A stretch of DNA of 64,000 nt from an uncultured Prevotella sp. (GCA_946188165.1 CAMHTW010000004.1:55343-119342); one strand, 5' to 3'; counted from the first letter of the stretch, positions 7,333-16,906 are shown. The notes: a model not told the origin generated them from the letters alone. Numbers and translations: made by a program.

Positions 7333-9396
7333 ATGATTAACCAACAACTATTAAATCCTAAGAGTATCGCCATCATTGGCGGTTCGAACAATGTGCATAA
7401 GCCTGGTGGTGCCGTCGTGCGCAACCTGCTGAGTGGTGGCTACAAGGGTATGCTACGTATCGTGAATCCGAAGGAGGACGAGGTGCAGGGTATCAAGGTG
7501 TTCCACGACGCACGCGAGTTGCCCCCAACAGAACTGGCCATCCTTGTGGTAGCTGCGAAATACTGTCCGGAGTACGTGGAACTGCTGGCCAAAGAGAAAC
7601 AGACACGTGCCTTCATCATCATCTCGGCAGGTTTCAGCGAGGAGACGAAGGCTGGTGCCGAACTGGAACAGCGCATCCTCGACGTCTGCAGGCAGTACGG
7701 TGCGGCACTGATTGGTCCGAACTGTATTGGTCTGCTGAACCGCAACCACCACTCAGTATTCACAAAACCTATCCCCAAACTGAATCCGCAGGGTGTCGAT
7801 TTCATCAGCGGCTCAGGTGCTACGGCAGTCTTCATCCTGGAGAGTGCCGTCATCAAGGGTTTGCAGTTCAATAGTGTGTGGTCGATAGGCAACGGCAAAC
7901 AGATTGGCATTGAGGACGTGCTGCAATATATGGACGAGAACTTCAATCCAGATACCGACTCGAAGGTAAAGCTACTGTATATCGAGAACATCTCGAATCC
8001 TGACAAACTGCTGTACCATGCCAGCAGTCTGATTCGCAAGGGTTGTCGCATAGCCGCCATCAAGGCCGGCGCATCGGAGAGTGGCAGCCGTGCGGCATCG
8101 AGTCATACAGGTGCTATCGCCTCCAGCGACTCCGCAGTAGAAGCATTGTTCCGCAAGGCAGGCATCGTCCGTTGTTTTTCACGCGAAGAGCTGACCACGG
8201 TAGGCTGCATCTTTACCTTGCCTGAGTTGAAGGGCAAGAACTTTGCCATCGTCACACATGCCGGCGGACCAGGCGTGATGCTGACGGATGCTCTGTCAAA
8301 AGGTGGGCTGAATGTTCCTAAGATAGAAGGGGCAGAGGCTGACGAGCTGAAAAGCAAGCTGTTCCCTGGGTCGGCAGTGGCTAACCCCATCGACATCCTT
8401 GCTACAGGAACTCCCGAACAGTTAGGCATTGCCATCGACTACTGCGAAAACAAGTTCGACGACATCGATGCCATCGCCGTCATCTATGGCACACCAGGAC
8501 TGACACAGTTGTACGAGGCCTACGAAGTGTTGCACCAGAAGATGCTGGAGTGCAAAAAACCTATCTTCCCCATCCTGCCCAGTCTGCATACGGCAGGTCC
8601 CGAGGTGGCTGAATTCCTGCAAAAGGGGCACGTCAACTTCAGCGACGAGGTGACGCTGGCCACCGCGCTCTCGCAGATAATGCGCACACCAAAACCCGCA
8701 CCACAGGAGGTACAGCTTTACGGCATCGATATACCCAGACTGAACAAAATCATCTTTAGCATCGAGAAGGATGGCTACGTGCCACCGCAGACCGTACGTG
8801 ACATTCTCTCGTGTGCAGGCATTCCCCTCGTACCCGAGATGGTCAGCACATCGAAGGAGGCACTGATGGCCTTTGCCAACGAAGTGGGCTATCCCGTCGT
8901 AGCCAAGGTGGTGGGTCCCGTGCACAAGAGTGACGTAGGTGGTGTAGCCCTGAACATCCGCACAGAGAAACATTTGGCTCTGGAGTTCGACCGCATGATG
9001 GGTATTCAGGATGCCACTGGCGTGATGGTACAGAAAATGCTAAAGGGTACCGAGTTGTTTATCGGTGCCAAGTACGAAGAGCGTTTCGGACACGTGGTAC
9101 TCTGCGGCTTGGGCGGCATCTTCGTCGAGGTGCTGAAAGACGTGTCGTCAGGTCTGGCTCCACTGACCTATGGCGAAGCCTACTCGATGATTCACTCGCT
9201 GCGTGGCTATAAAATAATAAAAGGTACGCGCGGACAACAGGGCATCAACGAACAGAAGTATGCAGAAATCATTGTCCGACTGTCCACCCTACTCCGCTTT
9301 GCCACGGAAATCAAGGAGATAGACATCAATCCTCTCCTAGCAGACGAAAACAACGTGGTGGCTGTCGATGCGAGAATCCTGATTGAGAAAACATAA
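7333..9396 (+). CDS. Acetate/acyl-CoA ligase, ADP-forming, fused alpha-beta
   Basis: At 687 residues this is the fused form of ADP-forming acetyl-CoA synthetase, converting acyl-CoA, ADP and phosphate to acid, CoA and ATP. The N-terminal CoA-binding Rossmann domain has IAIIGGSNNVHKPGGAV. The CoA-ligase domain carries the phosphohistidine in SSHTGAIASSD near residue 257. The C-terminal ATP-grasp part has GYPVVAKVVGPVHKSDVGGV, and the chain ends with EIDINPLLADE. It likely gives substrate-level ATP during fermentation or amino-acid breakdown. A short AT-rich repeat precedes it; co-transcription with the upstream block is possible. Confidence 0.92.
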   Translation: MINQQLLNPKSIAIIGGSNNVHKPGGAVVRNLLSGGYKGMLRIVNPKEDEVQGIKVFHDARELPPTELAILVVAAKYCPEYVELLAKEKQTRAFIIISAGFSEETKAGAELEQRILDVCRQYGAALIGPNCIGLLNRNHHSVFTKPIPKLNPQGVDFISGSGATAVFILESAVIKGLQFNSVWSIGNGKQIGIEDVLQYMDENFNPDTDSKVKLLYIENISNPDKLLYHASSLIRKGCRIAAIKAGASESGSRAASSHTGAIASSDSAVEALFRKAGIVRCFSREELTTVGCIFTLPELKGKNFAIVTHAGGPGVMLTDALSKGGLNVPKIEGAEADELKSKLFPGSAVANPIDILATGTPEQLGIAIDYCENKFDDIDAIAVIYGTPGLTQLYEAYEVLHQKMLECKKPIFPILPSLHTAGPEVAEFLQKGHVNFSDEVTLATALSQIMRTPKPAPQEVQLYGIDIPRLNKIIFSIEKDGYVPPQTVRDILSCAGIPLVPEMVSTSKEALMAFANEVGYPVVAKVVGPVHKSDVGGVALNIRTEKHLALEFDRMMGIQDATGVMVQKMLKGTELFIGAKYEERFGHVVLCGLGGIFVEVLKDVSSGLAPLTYGEAYSMIHSLRGYKIIKGTRGQQGINEQKYAEIIVRLSTLLRFATEIKEIDINPLLADENNVVAVDARILIEKT

Positions 9397-9425
9397 ATTT
9401 TAATTATTAATGAGTAATTACTAGT

Positions 9426-10163
9426 TTAGAAAAAGCCTTGATGACGCAGGGCTTCTTTCAGTCCTTCCGACATCGCCTCGTTATCAGCCTTGGTATAGCG
9501 GATATCCGTGAATATCTGCGCCAAGGTCTGCTTGTGGTTTATCTCCACGAAGTGCTGATTCTCGGGCAACTGTTCCTTATAACCATAGAAAGCGTCGATA
9601 TCTGCAGCTGTCGGCTCATGATAGGTCTCGCTATGTACGAAACTCTCCAAGGGCAGACGGTCTGTCAATGGCGGTTGCTCAGCAGGCCAGCCAACAGTCA
9701 GCGTGGCCACAGGCATCACGAGTTTGGGCAACTGCAACGCCTCGATAATCTGCATGGGCAGATAGACGGTGGTGCCCAGATAGCAATAGCCTAACCCCTC
9801 TTCGTCCATCAGGTTACACAACGTCTGCGTATAGAGCAGGGCATCAATGGCCGCATTCTGGAACGACAGAAAGTTGTCGTAACCTGGCATGGCCTGACGT
9901 TCCTCACACCAACGCGTGGTACGATGGAAGTCGGCACAGATAGTCAGCACCACTGGGGCCTCGGTTACCATAGGCTGGTTAAAATGGGCAGGAGCCAAAC
10001 GCTGCTTCATCTCTTCCGAGCGCGTCACCACCACGCTATACAGCTGGAGGTTGCCCATGGTTTGTGTACGACTGGCCTCCGTCAGCAGACGGTTTAACAG
10101 AGTGTCGCTGACGGGCTTTTGTGCATATTTTCGGATTGTCCGACGGGTATCTAAGTTCTTCAT
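9426..10163 (-). CDS. NAD(P)H-dependent nitroreductase-family flavoprotein
   Basis: This 245-residue protein matches the NfsA/FRP branch of nitroreductases. It starts MKNLDTRRTIRKYAQKPVS, the usual FMN-phosphate-binding Arg-rich segment, then has SRTQTMGNLQLYSVVVT and, in the middle, AAIDALLYTQTLCNLMDEEG and GYCYLGT. These are FMN-dependent oxidoreductases that reduce nitro compounds or quinones. It converges with the acyl-CoA ligase. A TTAGAAATTAGTAATT repeat lies upstream, so I cannot place a promoter. Confidence 0.9.
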   Translation of the reverse strand: MKNLDTRRTIRKYAQKPVSDTLLNRLLTEASRTQTMGNLQLYSVVVTRSEEMKQRLAPAHFNQPMVTEAPVVLTICADFHRTTRWCEERQAMPGYDNFLSFQNAAIDALLYTQTLCNLMDEEGLGYCYLGTTVYLPMQIIEALQLPKLVMPVATLTVGWPAEQPPLTDRLPLESFVHSETYHEPTAADIDAFYGYKEQLPENQHFVEINHKQTLAQIFTDIRYTKADNEAMSEGLKEALRHQGFF

Positions 10164-10228
10164 ATTTAGAAATTAGTAATTAGAAATTAGTAATTATGAT
10201 ATGTACAGCGGCGACACGGTATTAAGCA

Positions 10229-11524
10229 TTACGCTTTTGGCTCTGCTATTTCTTTGCCGCGACAGAAGCGATGCACGATCTGACGGTCGTCGCCCACATA
10301 GATGAAGCGCTCCAGACGATGCAGCAGCGAGTACTCAGAAGGATAGAGCACAGCATCATCAATGACCAGTGCATCGAACTCGTAGCCCGGCTCGAAGCTG
10401 CCCACCTTGCCAAAGAAGCGGCCTGCTGACTTGGTGGCAATCCAGAAGATTTCAGGCAGGGTCAGGAACGCCTTGTCATGGTTCTGCTGGTATTGCATCT
10501 TGCTGACCTGAATGGCATAGACCAGCATGCGGAACATGTTGAGGTCGTGGCCACCACTGATGTCACTACCCAGACCGATGGGCAAGCCCTCGTCCAAGAA
10601 GGTGCGGATGGGAGCCATGCCTGATGCGATATTGAAGTTCGAGGTAGGACAGTGGGCCACCATCACGCCGTTACGTTTCATCAGCTCCAGTTCACTGCCG
10701 TGCGTCCATACGCAGTGGGCCATGATCGTCGGCGTCTGTCCAAAGAGTCCATAACGGTTGTAGGCGTCGCCATAGTTCTCACTCTCAGGCTCCAACTCAG
10801 CAACCCAGGCAATCTCAGAGGTATTCTCCGACAGGTGCGACTGGACGGGCAAATGGTATTTCTTAGCCAGTTCACCACAGGCTTTCAACAACTCCGGTGT
10901 ACACGACGGCACAAAACGCGGGGTGATGATGGGACGCACCAACCCGTTATCATCGCTGAATTCAGCGATGAGTTTCTCATTGCCTTCGATATAGCTGTCC
11001 ACATCCTCACAAAGGGCATCAGGACAGTTACGGTTCATGGCCACCTTGCCGACCAGTGCACCCATGCCTGCCTCCTGATACAGTTTCATCAGCACACGGG
11101 TACTCTCCGTATGGATAGTACCGAAGACGACGCTGCGCATCGTACCGAATAGCCACTGGGTATGCAGGAAACGGCGATACATACGGTCAGCATACGCCAC
11201 GTCAGCATATTTCGACTCCTCAGGGAAGGTATAGTTCTGTAGCCAAGGCAACAGTTCCAGGTCCATGGCCACGCCCTGGTTATGAACCTGCGGTGCATGC
11301 ACATGCATGTCGTTCATAGCAGGAATGAGCAGCTTGTCACCAAAGTCAACGAGCTCAGCATCCTGAGCATTGAACGCCGGACATTGAGCGTTGAGCTCTG
11401 CCAGATTGTTTGCAACGCCCACTACGATGCCGTTCTCCACAGCCACGTAACCATTCTCAAAGACCTCGAAATGATCCTTCTCCTTCGTAAAGAGAATATG
11501 TGCCTTATATACCTTTTTCATCAT
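10229..11524 (-). CDS. guaD: Guanine deaminase
   Basis: The 431-residue amidohydrolase should convert guanine to xanthine in purine salvage. Visible family marks are the metal-binding MHVHAPQ near residue 73, the long LPWLQNYTFPEESKYAD that is specific to guanine deaminases, GTIHTEST, GKVAMNRNCP, QSHLSEN, MAHCVWTHGSE, HCPTSNFNI, and the C-terminal aspartate site GLGSDISGGHD. MMKK gives two adjacent possible starts. It runs toward the nitroreductase with a 65-bp spacer. I see no transporter beside it. Confidence 0.92.
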   Translation of the reverse strand: MMKKVYKAHILFTKEKDHFEVFENGYVAVENGIVVGVANNLAELNAQCPAFNAQDAELVDFGDKLLIPAMNDMHVHAPQVHNQGVAMDLELLPWLQNYTFPEESKYADVAYADRMYRRFLHTQWLFGTMRSVVFGTIHTESTRVLMKLYQEAGMGALVGKVAMNRNCPDALCEDVDSYIEGNEKLIAEFSDDNGLVRPIITPRFVPSCTPELLKACGELAKKYHLPVQSHLSENTSEIAWVAELEPESENYGDAYNRYGLFGQTPTIMAHCVWTHGSELELMKRNGVMVAHCPTSNFNIASGMAPIRTFLDEGLPIGLGSDISGGHDLNMFRMLVYAIQVSKMQYQQNHDKAFLTLPEIFWIATKSAGRFFGKVGSFEPGYEFDALVIDDAVLYPSEYSLLHRLERFIYVGDDRQIVHRFCRGKEIAEPKA

Positions 11525-11636
11525 GATATAGTATTGATTTGTTAACTAATTGCTGCAAAGATACAAATAAATTAGGAATTAGGAATTAGGAATTAGAAAT
11601 TATTTTATCATGCAACTGCAAATTTCTCACATTATA

Positions 11637-11668
11637 TTTGGAATTTTGCTCGGTTTATACTATCTTTG
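11637..11668 (+). promoter_or_regulatory. SemiSWEET gene promoter
   Basis: TTTG at 11637-11640 and TATCTTTG at 11661-11668 with a 20-bp gap match the Bacteroidota consensus. The ATG follows 27 bp downstream. An AGGAATTAGGAATTAG simple repeat lies just upstream. Confidence 0.7.
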
Positions 11669-11695
11669 CCACATATAACTATAAATTGAAATACT

Positions 11696-11980
11696 ATGGA
11701 TAAAGAGTTTCTTATTCACCTTTGCGGTTGGATAGCCAGCTTCGGTCTGATTTTGGGCTATTTGCCACAAGCTATTCAGACTATTCGTACTCGGAACACG
11801 GATGGCATATCATTGCCAGGCTTTATCATGATGGCCATCGGTTGTTTTGCCTTCGTGATTCAGGGCCTTCTGATCGAGAATTACTATCTGCTACTCACCA
11901 ACTTAATTACCTTCACCTGTAGCGTGATTATCTTTACCATCAAGATGATAAACGACTATGGGAAGAAGAAGAAGAAGTGA
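11696..11980 (+). CDS. SemiSWEET-type sugar transporter
   Basis: The 94-residue protein has three hydrophobic helices and the PQ-loop signature GYLPQAIQTIRTRNTDGIS in the first helix and loop, the hallmark of SemiSWEETs. These form dimers in the inner membrane and pass mono- or disaccharides down their gradient. The C terminus ends in a lysine run (YGKKKKK), typical of the cytoplasmic end. It has its own promoter and an intrinsic terminator at 12000-12046, so it is monocistronic. Confidence 0.92.
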   Translation: MDKEFLIHLCGWIASFGLILGYLPQAIQTIRTRNTDGISLPGFIMMAIGCFAFVIQGLLIENYYLLLTNLITFTCSVIIFTIKMINDYGKKKKK

Positions 11981-11999
11981 AGTGCGAATAGTGTGAAAC

Positions 12000-12046
12000 A
12001 CCGACAAAAAGTCAGAAGAATCTGCCTATTTGTCGGTTTCTTCTTT
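12000..12046 (+). terminator. Intrinsic terminator after SemiSWEET
   Basis: ACCGACAAA at 12000-12008 pairs with TTTGTCGGT at 12029-12037 and is followed by a T-rich tract (TTCTTCTTT). Confidence 0.75.
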
Positions 12047-12106
12047 ATCGGCATACATTTTGTCCGCCTGTTAGCAGATAAACAATAAAAAATGGAGGAT
12101 AAAACT

Positions 12107-14614
12107 ATGACATTAGACAAGTTTACCATCAAAGCGCAAGAGGCCGTACAGCAGGCTGTCAACACAGCACAGCTGAACGGTCAGCAGGTCATCGAACCTG
12201 TACACATACTGAAAGGTATATTGGAGAAGGCGAAGGACGTCACAACCTTCATCTTCCAGAAACTCGGCGTGAACGCCCAGCAGATTGACATGCTCGTGGA
12301 TCAGGAAATCAAGCACCTGCCACGCGTTCAGGGCGGACAGCCGTATCTCTCAAATGACAGTAACACTGTATTGGTGCGTGCACAGGAACAGTCGCAGAAA
12401 ATGGGCGACGAGTTCGTTGCATGCGAGCCTATCCTGCTGGCCCTGTTATCCGTCAACTCCACTGCCTCACGCATCATGAAGGATGCCGGGTGTACGGAGA
12501 AGGACATGCTGAAGGCCATACAGGAACTGCGACAGGGTCAGAAGGTGCAGAGCCAGAGTGCCGACGATAACTACCAGTCGTTGGAGAAGTATGCCAAGAA
12601 CCTCGTGGACCTGGCACGTCAGGGCAAGCTCGACCCCGTCATCGGCCGTGACGACGAGATTCGCCGTGTGCTGCAGATTCTGAGCCGTCGTACCAAGAAC
12701 AACCCCATTCTGATTGGTGAGCCTGGTACGGGTAAGACCGCCATCGTCGAGGGCCTGGCTGGTCGTATCGTACGTGGTGACGTACCAGAGAACCTGAAGG
12801 ACAAGCAGCTTTATTCTCTTGACATGGGTGCCCTGGTGGCTGGTGCCAAATACAAGGGCGAGTTCGAGGAACGTCTGAAGTCGGTCATCAACGAGGTGAC
12901 AAAGGCTGAGGGGCGCATCATCCTCTTCATCGACGAGATACACACGCTGGTTGGTGCCGGTGGCGGCGAGGGAGCGATGGATGCCGCCAACATTCTGAAG
13001 CCAGCCCTGGCTCGTGGTGAACTGCGTGCCATCGGTGCCACGACGCTGAACGAGTACCAGAAGTATTTCGAGAAGGACAAGGCACTGGAACGCCGTTTCC
13101 AGACGGTGATGGTTGACGAGCCTGACGAGCTCAGCGCCATTTCCATTCTCCGTGGTCTGAAGGAGCGTTACGAGAACCACCACAAGGTACGTATCCAGGA
13201 CGATGCCTGTATCGCCGCCGTCCAACTGTCTGAACGTTACATCTCTGAGCGTTTCCTGCCTGACAAGGCTATCGACCTAATGGACGAGGCTGCTGCCAAG
13301 CTGCGTATGGAGCGCGACTCGGTGCCTGAGGAACTGGATGAGATCACCCGCCGTCTGGCCCAGTTGGAGATTGAGCGCGAGGCCATTAAGCGCGAGGGTG
13401 ACGAACCGAAGATTGCACAACTGGACAAGGAGATCGCCGAACTGAAAGAGCAAGAGACCCAGTTCCGTGCCAAATGGGAGGGCGAACGCCAGCTGATCAA
13501 CAAAATTCAGCAGGACAAACAGGAAATGGAGAACCTGCGTCTGGAGGCTGATCGTGCCGAGCGCGAAGGTGACTATGGCAAGGTGGCTGAGATACGCTAC
13601 TCGAAAATTAAGACATTAGAGGATGACATCAAGTCGATACAGTCGCAGTTAGCCTCTGCACAGGATGGCAATGCGATGGTTCGCGAAGAAGTCACTGCCG
13701 ACGATATCGCAGAGGTAGTCAGCCGTTGGACCGGCATTCCCGTGACGCGTATGATGCAGAGCGAACGCGAAAAACTGCTGCATCTGGAGGCGGAACTGCA
13801 CCGTCGTGTCATTGGTCAGGACGAAGCCATCACCGCCGTCTCTGATGCTGTGCGTCGCTCGCGTGCCGGACTGCAGGACCCCAAGCGCCCTATCGCCTCG
13901 TTCATCTTCCTGGGAACCACGGGTGTCGGTAAGACGGAACTGGCCAAGACGTTGGCTGAATACCTGTTCAACGACGAGACCATGATGACGCGTATCGACA
14001 TGTCCGAATACCAGGAGAAGCATACCGTCTCGCGTCTGGTTGGTGCCCCTCCGGGCTACGTAGGCTACGACGAGGGTGGTCAGCTGACGGAGGCCGTACG
14101 CCGCAAGCCCTACTCCGTCGTGCTGTTCGACGAAATCGAGAAAGCACATCCTGACGTCTTCAACATTCTGTTGCAGGTGTTGGACGACGGACGGCTGACG
14201 GACAACAAGGGCCGTACCGCCAACTTCAAGAACACCATCATCATCATGACCAGCAACGCCACGCGCGAACAGCTACGCATGACCATGCGTCCTGAGTTCC
14301 TGAACCGTATCGACGAGATCATCACCTTCACACCGCTCACGCAGGAGCAGATTGCCGACGTCGTTCGTCTGCAGATGAAGAAGGTAACGGATATGCTCGA
14401 GCCGCAGGGCATCCACTTGGAGACCACCGAGGCTGCTATCAACTATCTGGCCAAAGAGGGCTACGACCCCGACTTCGGTGCCCGTCCTGTGAAGCGTGCC
14501 ATCCAGCAGTTGGTACTGAACGACCTGTCGCGCAAGATACTGGCTGACGAGGTGAACCGCGACAAGCCCATCATCATCGACGAGTTTGGCGACGGCCTCG
14601 TGTTCCGCAACTGA
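12107..14614 (+). CDS. clpB: ClpB disaggregase with a shortened second AAA+ module
   Basis: ClpB is a hexameric AAA+ chaperone that rescues aggregated protein with DnaK. I prefer the ATG at 12107 ([14 protein letters not shown]) because GGAGG lies 8 bp before it; an in-frame ATG at 12092 is the alternative. The N domain, Walker A1 ([13 protein letters not shown]), Walker B1 ([10 protein letters not shown]), the middle coiled coil at about 405-520, Walker A2 ([10 protein letters not shown]) and the arginine-finger block [10 protein letters not shown] are all present. Between the sensor-1 TSN and [10 protein letters not shown] only 10 residues remain ([10 protein letters not shown]), against about 30 in other ClpBs, which explains the 835-residue length. 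Confidence 0.95.
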   Translation: MTLDKFTIKAQEAVQQAVNTAQLNGQQVIEPVHILKGILEKAKDVTTFIFQKLGVNAQQIDMLVDQEIKHLPRVQGGQPYLSNDSNTVLVRAQEQSQKMGDEFVACEPILLALLSVNSTASRIMKDAGCTEKDMLKAIQELRQGQKVQSQSADDNYQSLEKYAKNLVDLARQGKLDPVIGRDDEIRRVLQILSRRTKNNPILIGEPGTGKTAIVEGLAGRIVRGDVPENLKDKQLYSLDMGALVAGAKYKGEFEERLKSVINEVTKAEGRIILFIDEIHTLVGAGGGEGAMDAANILKPALARGELRAIGATTLNEYQKYFEKDKALERRFQTVMVDEPDELSAISILRGLKERYENHHKVRIQDDACIAAVQLSERYISERFLPDKAIDLMDEAAAKLRMERDSVPEELDEITRRLAQLEIEREAIKREGDEPKIAQLDKEIAELKEQETQFRAKWEGERQLINKIQQDKQEMENLRLEADRAEREGDYGKVAEIRYSKIKTLEDDIKSIQSQLASAQDGNAMVREEVTADDIAEVVSRWTGIPVTRMMQSEREKLLHLEAELHRRVIGQDEAITAVSDAVRRSRAGLQDPKRPIASFIFLGTTGVGKTELAKTLAEYLFNDETMMTRIDMSEYQEKHTVSRLVGAPPGYVGYDEGGQLTEAVRRKPYSVVLFDEIEKAHPDVFNILLQVLDDGRLTDNKGRTANFKNTIIIMTSNATREQLRMTMRPEFLNRIDEIITFTPLTQEQIADVVRLQMKKVTDMLEPQGIHLETTEAAINYLAKEGYDPDFGARPVKRAIQQLVLNDLSRKILADEVNRDKPIIIDEFGDGLVFRN

Positions 14615-14644
14615 TTCGTTGAAGTCTCTACGGATATTTTCTAT

Positions 14645-14687
14645 CACCACGATGCTGATGAGTGCCATCAGTGTCGTGGTGTTTTTT
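14645..14687 (+). terminator. Intrinsic terminator after clpB
   Basis: CACCACGA at 14645-14652 pairs with TCGTGGTG at 14674-14681. An inner CTGATG/CATCAG stem extends it, and six Ts follow. Confidence 0.85.
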
Positions 14688-14799
14688 ATCGTAATGTTAC
14701 AGAAAAATCGGAATAAACACTTGGTTATATTCAGAATTTATTGTAATTTTGCAGAAATACTATATCCAGTCCGCTTTCACCTTAGACACGGAAGAGAAG

Positions 14800-15918
14800 T
14801 CACTGATTCCTTATCCACTCTGCCATGAATTTGTCATAGACTTCATAGACCCCTTTCTGGTGAGTCAGCAGCTGCTTCTCAATAAGAGCTTGCGATGACT
14901 TTTGTATGCTGCTGGCAGAAGTCAGGTGGTAACGCTTGACGAAAGGCGCTCCGGTAATTTGCCTGGCTTTCCCTTCATGGCTGACAGCAACAAGAAGGTC
15001 TCGCTGACGGGCTGTCAGTTGATAAAGCACATCTTTGTATGCCTCTTCGTTCTGGTTGATGATTTGTATGACAGCCATATCAACATCATCAGCGCAAACA
15101 TGGTCTTGTGTTGCAAAAAGCTGGTTGAGCACTTTCTGCAAATACCAGGTTGTTCCGTCAAAGCGCTCATAGATAGTGCGTACAACTCCATCGTCAATTT
15201 GTTTTCCAGCCTTTTCAAAATGATTTTTCGCAAAGACTTCGTATTCTGGCAGTGGCACAGGTTTCAGAAACATCATCGAGACACTCTGATAGAAAGGTCT
15301 TGCCGGCGATGAGAACATTTCGCTCATCATGCTTTTCTGGGATCCAGAAAATACGAACACAGCATTGCGGCACTGCTGCACGTAGGTCCGCATCAATTCT
15401 TCTACATTTCGCTCCGGATAGTCCGTGACAGCCTGAAACTCATCTATAGCAACGATACACTTTCGGTCGGCAGCCTTCAGATAGTTGAATATCTCCTCCA
15501 GCGTAAAGTCTGGCGAAGTGATGTCGCCTAACCCAATGTTCCAACTGGCATTGCCTTGACCGTCGAAGGAGATGCCTGTACGGAGAGAGGTTACAAATCG
15601 TAGGAAACCGTCAATGGCAGACTGGCCGCGTGGCTTAAGACGATTGACGATGCTTTGCCCCATACGATAAACCATATCTTTCAGATTCTTGGTGGCATAG
15701 ATGTCAATCAGGAAGGTATGATATCGGTCCTGTATTTCATTTTGGGCAAAACAGTGGTGAATCAGTCCCGTCTTACCCATACGACGCGGAGAAATCAGCG
15801 CTGTATGATTGCCGTTTGTCAACAGGGTTGTCAGCTCTTTGGTTTCGCTCTTACGGTCGCAGAAATATGCAGCCGACTCGTAGCCATAGGTAATAAAAGG
15901 ATTCTCAATCATCATCAT
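14800..15918 (-). CDS. AAA family ATPase of the archaeal-type ATPase group
   Basis: This 372-residue protein belongs to the ATP-binding group often called archaeal-type ATPases (PF01637-like). It begins with ENPFITYGYESAAYFCDRKSE, then Walker A SPRRMGKTGLIHH near residue 43, Walker B KCIVAIDEFQ near 155 and sensor FVFSGSQKSMM. The C-terminal 80 residues form a winged-helix-like segment ending YDKFMAEWIRN. Biological roles of these proteins in Bacteroidota are largely unknown. A C-terminal remnant of a related protein sits at about 18853-19000. The gene converges with clpB and has its own promoter. Confidence 0.85.
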   Translation of the reverse strand: MMMIENPFITYGYESAAYFCDRKSETKELTTLLTNGNHTALISPRRMGKTGLIHHCFAQNEIQDRYHTFLIDIYATKNLKDMVYRMGQSIVNRLKPRGQSAIDGFLRFVTSLRTGISFDGQGNASWNIGLGDITSPDFTLEEIFNYLKAADRKCIVAIDEFQAVTDYPERNVEELMRTYVQQCRNAVFVFSGSQKSMMSEMFSSPARPFYQSVSMMFLKPVPLPEYEVFAKNHFEKAGKQIDDGVVRTIYERFDGTTWYLQKVLNQLFATQDHVCADDVDMAVIQIINQNEEAYKDVLYQLTARQRDLLVAVSHEGKARQITGAPFVKRYHLTSASSIQKSSQALIEKQLLTHQKGVYEVYDKFMAEWIRNQ

Positions 15919-15934
15919 GTATCTTTATGTGCTG

Positions 15935-15966
15935 CAAAGATACATATTATTATTAGAATCTCCAAA
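15935..15966 (-). promoter_or_regulatory. Promoter of the AAA ATPase gene
   Basis: On the minus strand TTTG (15963-15966) and TATCTTTG (15935-15942) are separated by 20 bp, and the ATG follows 16 bp later. Confidence 0.65.
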
Positions 15967-16027
15967 AATTATCCAAAAAAGATTATCTAAATCGGATAAA
16001 ATTATAAAAACACCATGCTTAGAATCA

Positions 16028-16438
16028 TCATGCAAATTCAAGAATCATGTCAGCATTAATGCCTAACTTTGAATGCAGACGTTTTGCTATAGGCATAGTA
16101 ATACGCCTTTTCCCACTAAGTATTTGGCTGAACACAGACTCGTTGATGCCAAGAAGCCGGGCTCCATCCTTTTGCTTCATATTACGAGCGTAAAAGTATT
16201 CCTCAATCGACCTGATTAAAGGGGTCTTCTCGCGAAGAGGCAAAATATGCATGTATTCATCCTCATAGGTCGCCATCAACTTGCTCAACTCTGAGATTTG
16301 ACGAGTGTACTCATTATCCATCTCAGGCTCAAGCATACCTTTTTCCGTCGCTTCAGAGATTAAGGCCTCCACAATAGCCTTCGTCTCGTCATACTCCTGT
16401 TTTGTCGTCAGTTTCTTTTTCATAACAACCCTCTTCAT
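16028..16438 (-). CDS. HigA-like antitoxin with helix-turn-helix
   Basis: The 136-residue protein has an N-terminal region (TTKQEYDETKAIVEALISEA) and a C-terminal XRE-like helix-turn-helix with MKQKDGARLLGINESVFSQI and SGKRRITMPIAKRLHSKLG. This is the architecture of COG5499-type antitoxins paired with HigB ribonucleases. The start may be the ATG at 16438 or the MKKKL start at 16423. Its ATG overlaps the stop of a broken higB reading frame, the usual toxin-first order. It may still act as an autoregulator on the dyad at 16575-16590, but its cognate toxin here is destroyed. Confidence 0.85.
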   Translation of the reverse strand: MKRVVMKKKLTTKQEYDETKAIVEALISEATEKGMLEPEMDNEYTRQISELSKLMATYEDEYMHILPLREKTPLIRSIEEYFYARNMKQKDGARLLGINESVFSQILSGKRRITMPIAKRLHSKLGINADMILEFA

Positions 16439-16540
16439 TATATTGTTGAACTATCAATCTTATCATATTCCAAGTGGCCTTGCGGACTGCGCATGTTTCT
16501 GCACAAATGCATCAAGCAATTCTTTGTTCGCAATTATCAT
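16438..16540 (-). pseudogene. higB toxin remnant with internal deletion
   Basis: Read on the minus strand from 16540, MIIANKELLDAFVQKHAQSA resembles the N terminus of HigB-type mRNA interferases. After 24-25 residues the frame hits TGA. One base shifted, the next codons read EYDKIDSSTI and stop at the antitoxin start, which matches the usual HigB C-terminal tail. The intervening core of about 60-70 residues with the catalytic surface is missing and the junction at about 16470 is out of frame. The promoter upstream is intact, so the antitoxin is probably still expressed. Confidence 0.75.
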
Positions 16541-16558
16541 CTTTATACTTTTTGGGGG

Positions 16559-16590
16559 CAAAGATACAATATTCTTTGCAATTTTGCAAA
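16559..16590 (-). promoter_or_regulatory. higBA promoter with near-perfect dyad operator
   Basis: The -7 box TATCTTTG is at 16559-16566 and TTTG at 16587-16590, 20 bp apart on the minus strand. Between them lies TTTGCAATTTTGCAAA (16575-16590), an inverted repeat of TTTGCAA around two bases. Further TTTTGCA half-sites follow at about 16593-16600. This is the expected place for HigA autorepression. Confidence 0.6.
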
Positions 16591-16723
16591 CTATTTTGCA
16601 TTTTTGTAAAGCAAGAGTGTAATAAATGCGTAATTTCCAAGACTTAGGAGCAGCTTAAGAGCAGCTTGGAGTATGGCTACAGCATGGTTTCCGATGTTGA
16701 ACATGTGTCTTCAACCTAAAACG

Positions 16724-16818
16724 TTTGCGTAAAAATGTTCATACTATCTTTGGGGACTCTCAGTAATAATACCCACTATTACAGATTTTGCCGACTCGCA
16801 AGGGTCGGCAAAATTGTT
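16724..16818 (+). ncRNA. Candidate short RNA or leader: promoter-like boxes plus terminator
   Basis: TTTG at 16724-16727 and TATCTTTG at 16745-16752 (17-bp gap, shorter than usual) are followed by a perfect 11-bp hairpin, ATTTTGCCGAC at 16785-16795 with GTCGGCAAAAT at 16804-16814, and then TGTTTT. A transcript starting near 16759 would be about 60 nt and has no ORF of note. The hairpin may instead simply terminate hipA transcription from the other side. The rest of the 16541-16906 spacer holds no gene. Confidence 0.35.
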
Positions 16819-16906
16819 TTCCAGACATTATAGCAGTTATGTTGGCTCATTCAGGGCACAGGGCTATAGTCTGTCTGGAGTATGGCCATAACACATTGCC
16901 AATATT

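Noticed and set aside
14744..14751. TAATTTTG box on the plus strand after the clpB terminator
   Set aside because: It has no TTTG at the right distance and points into the 3' end of the opposing ATPase gene with no ORF.
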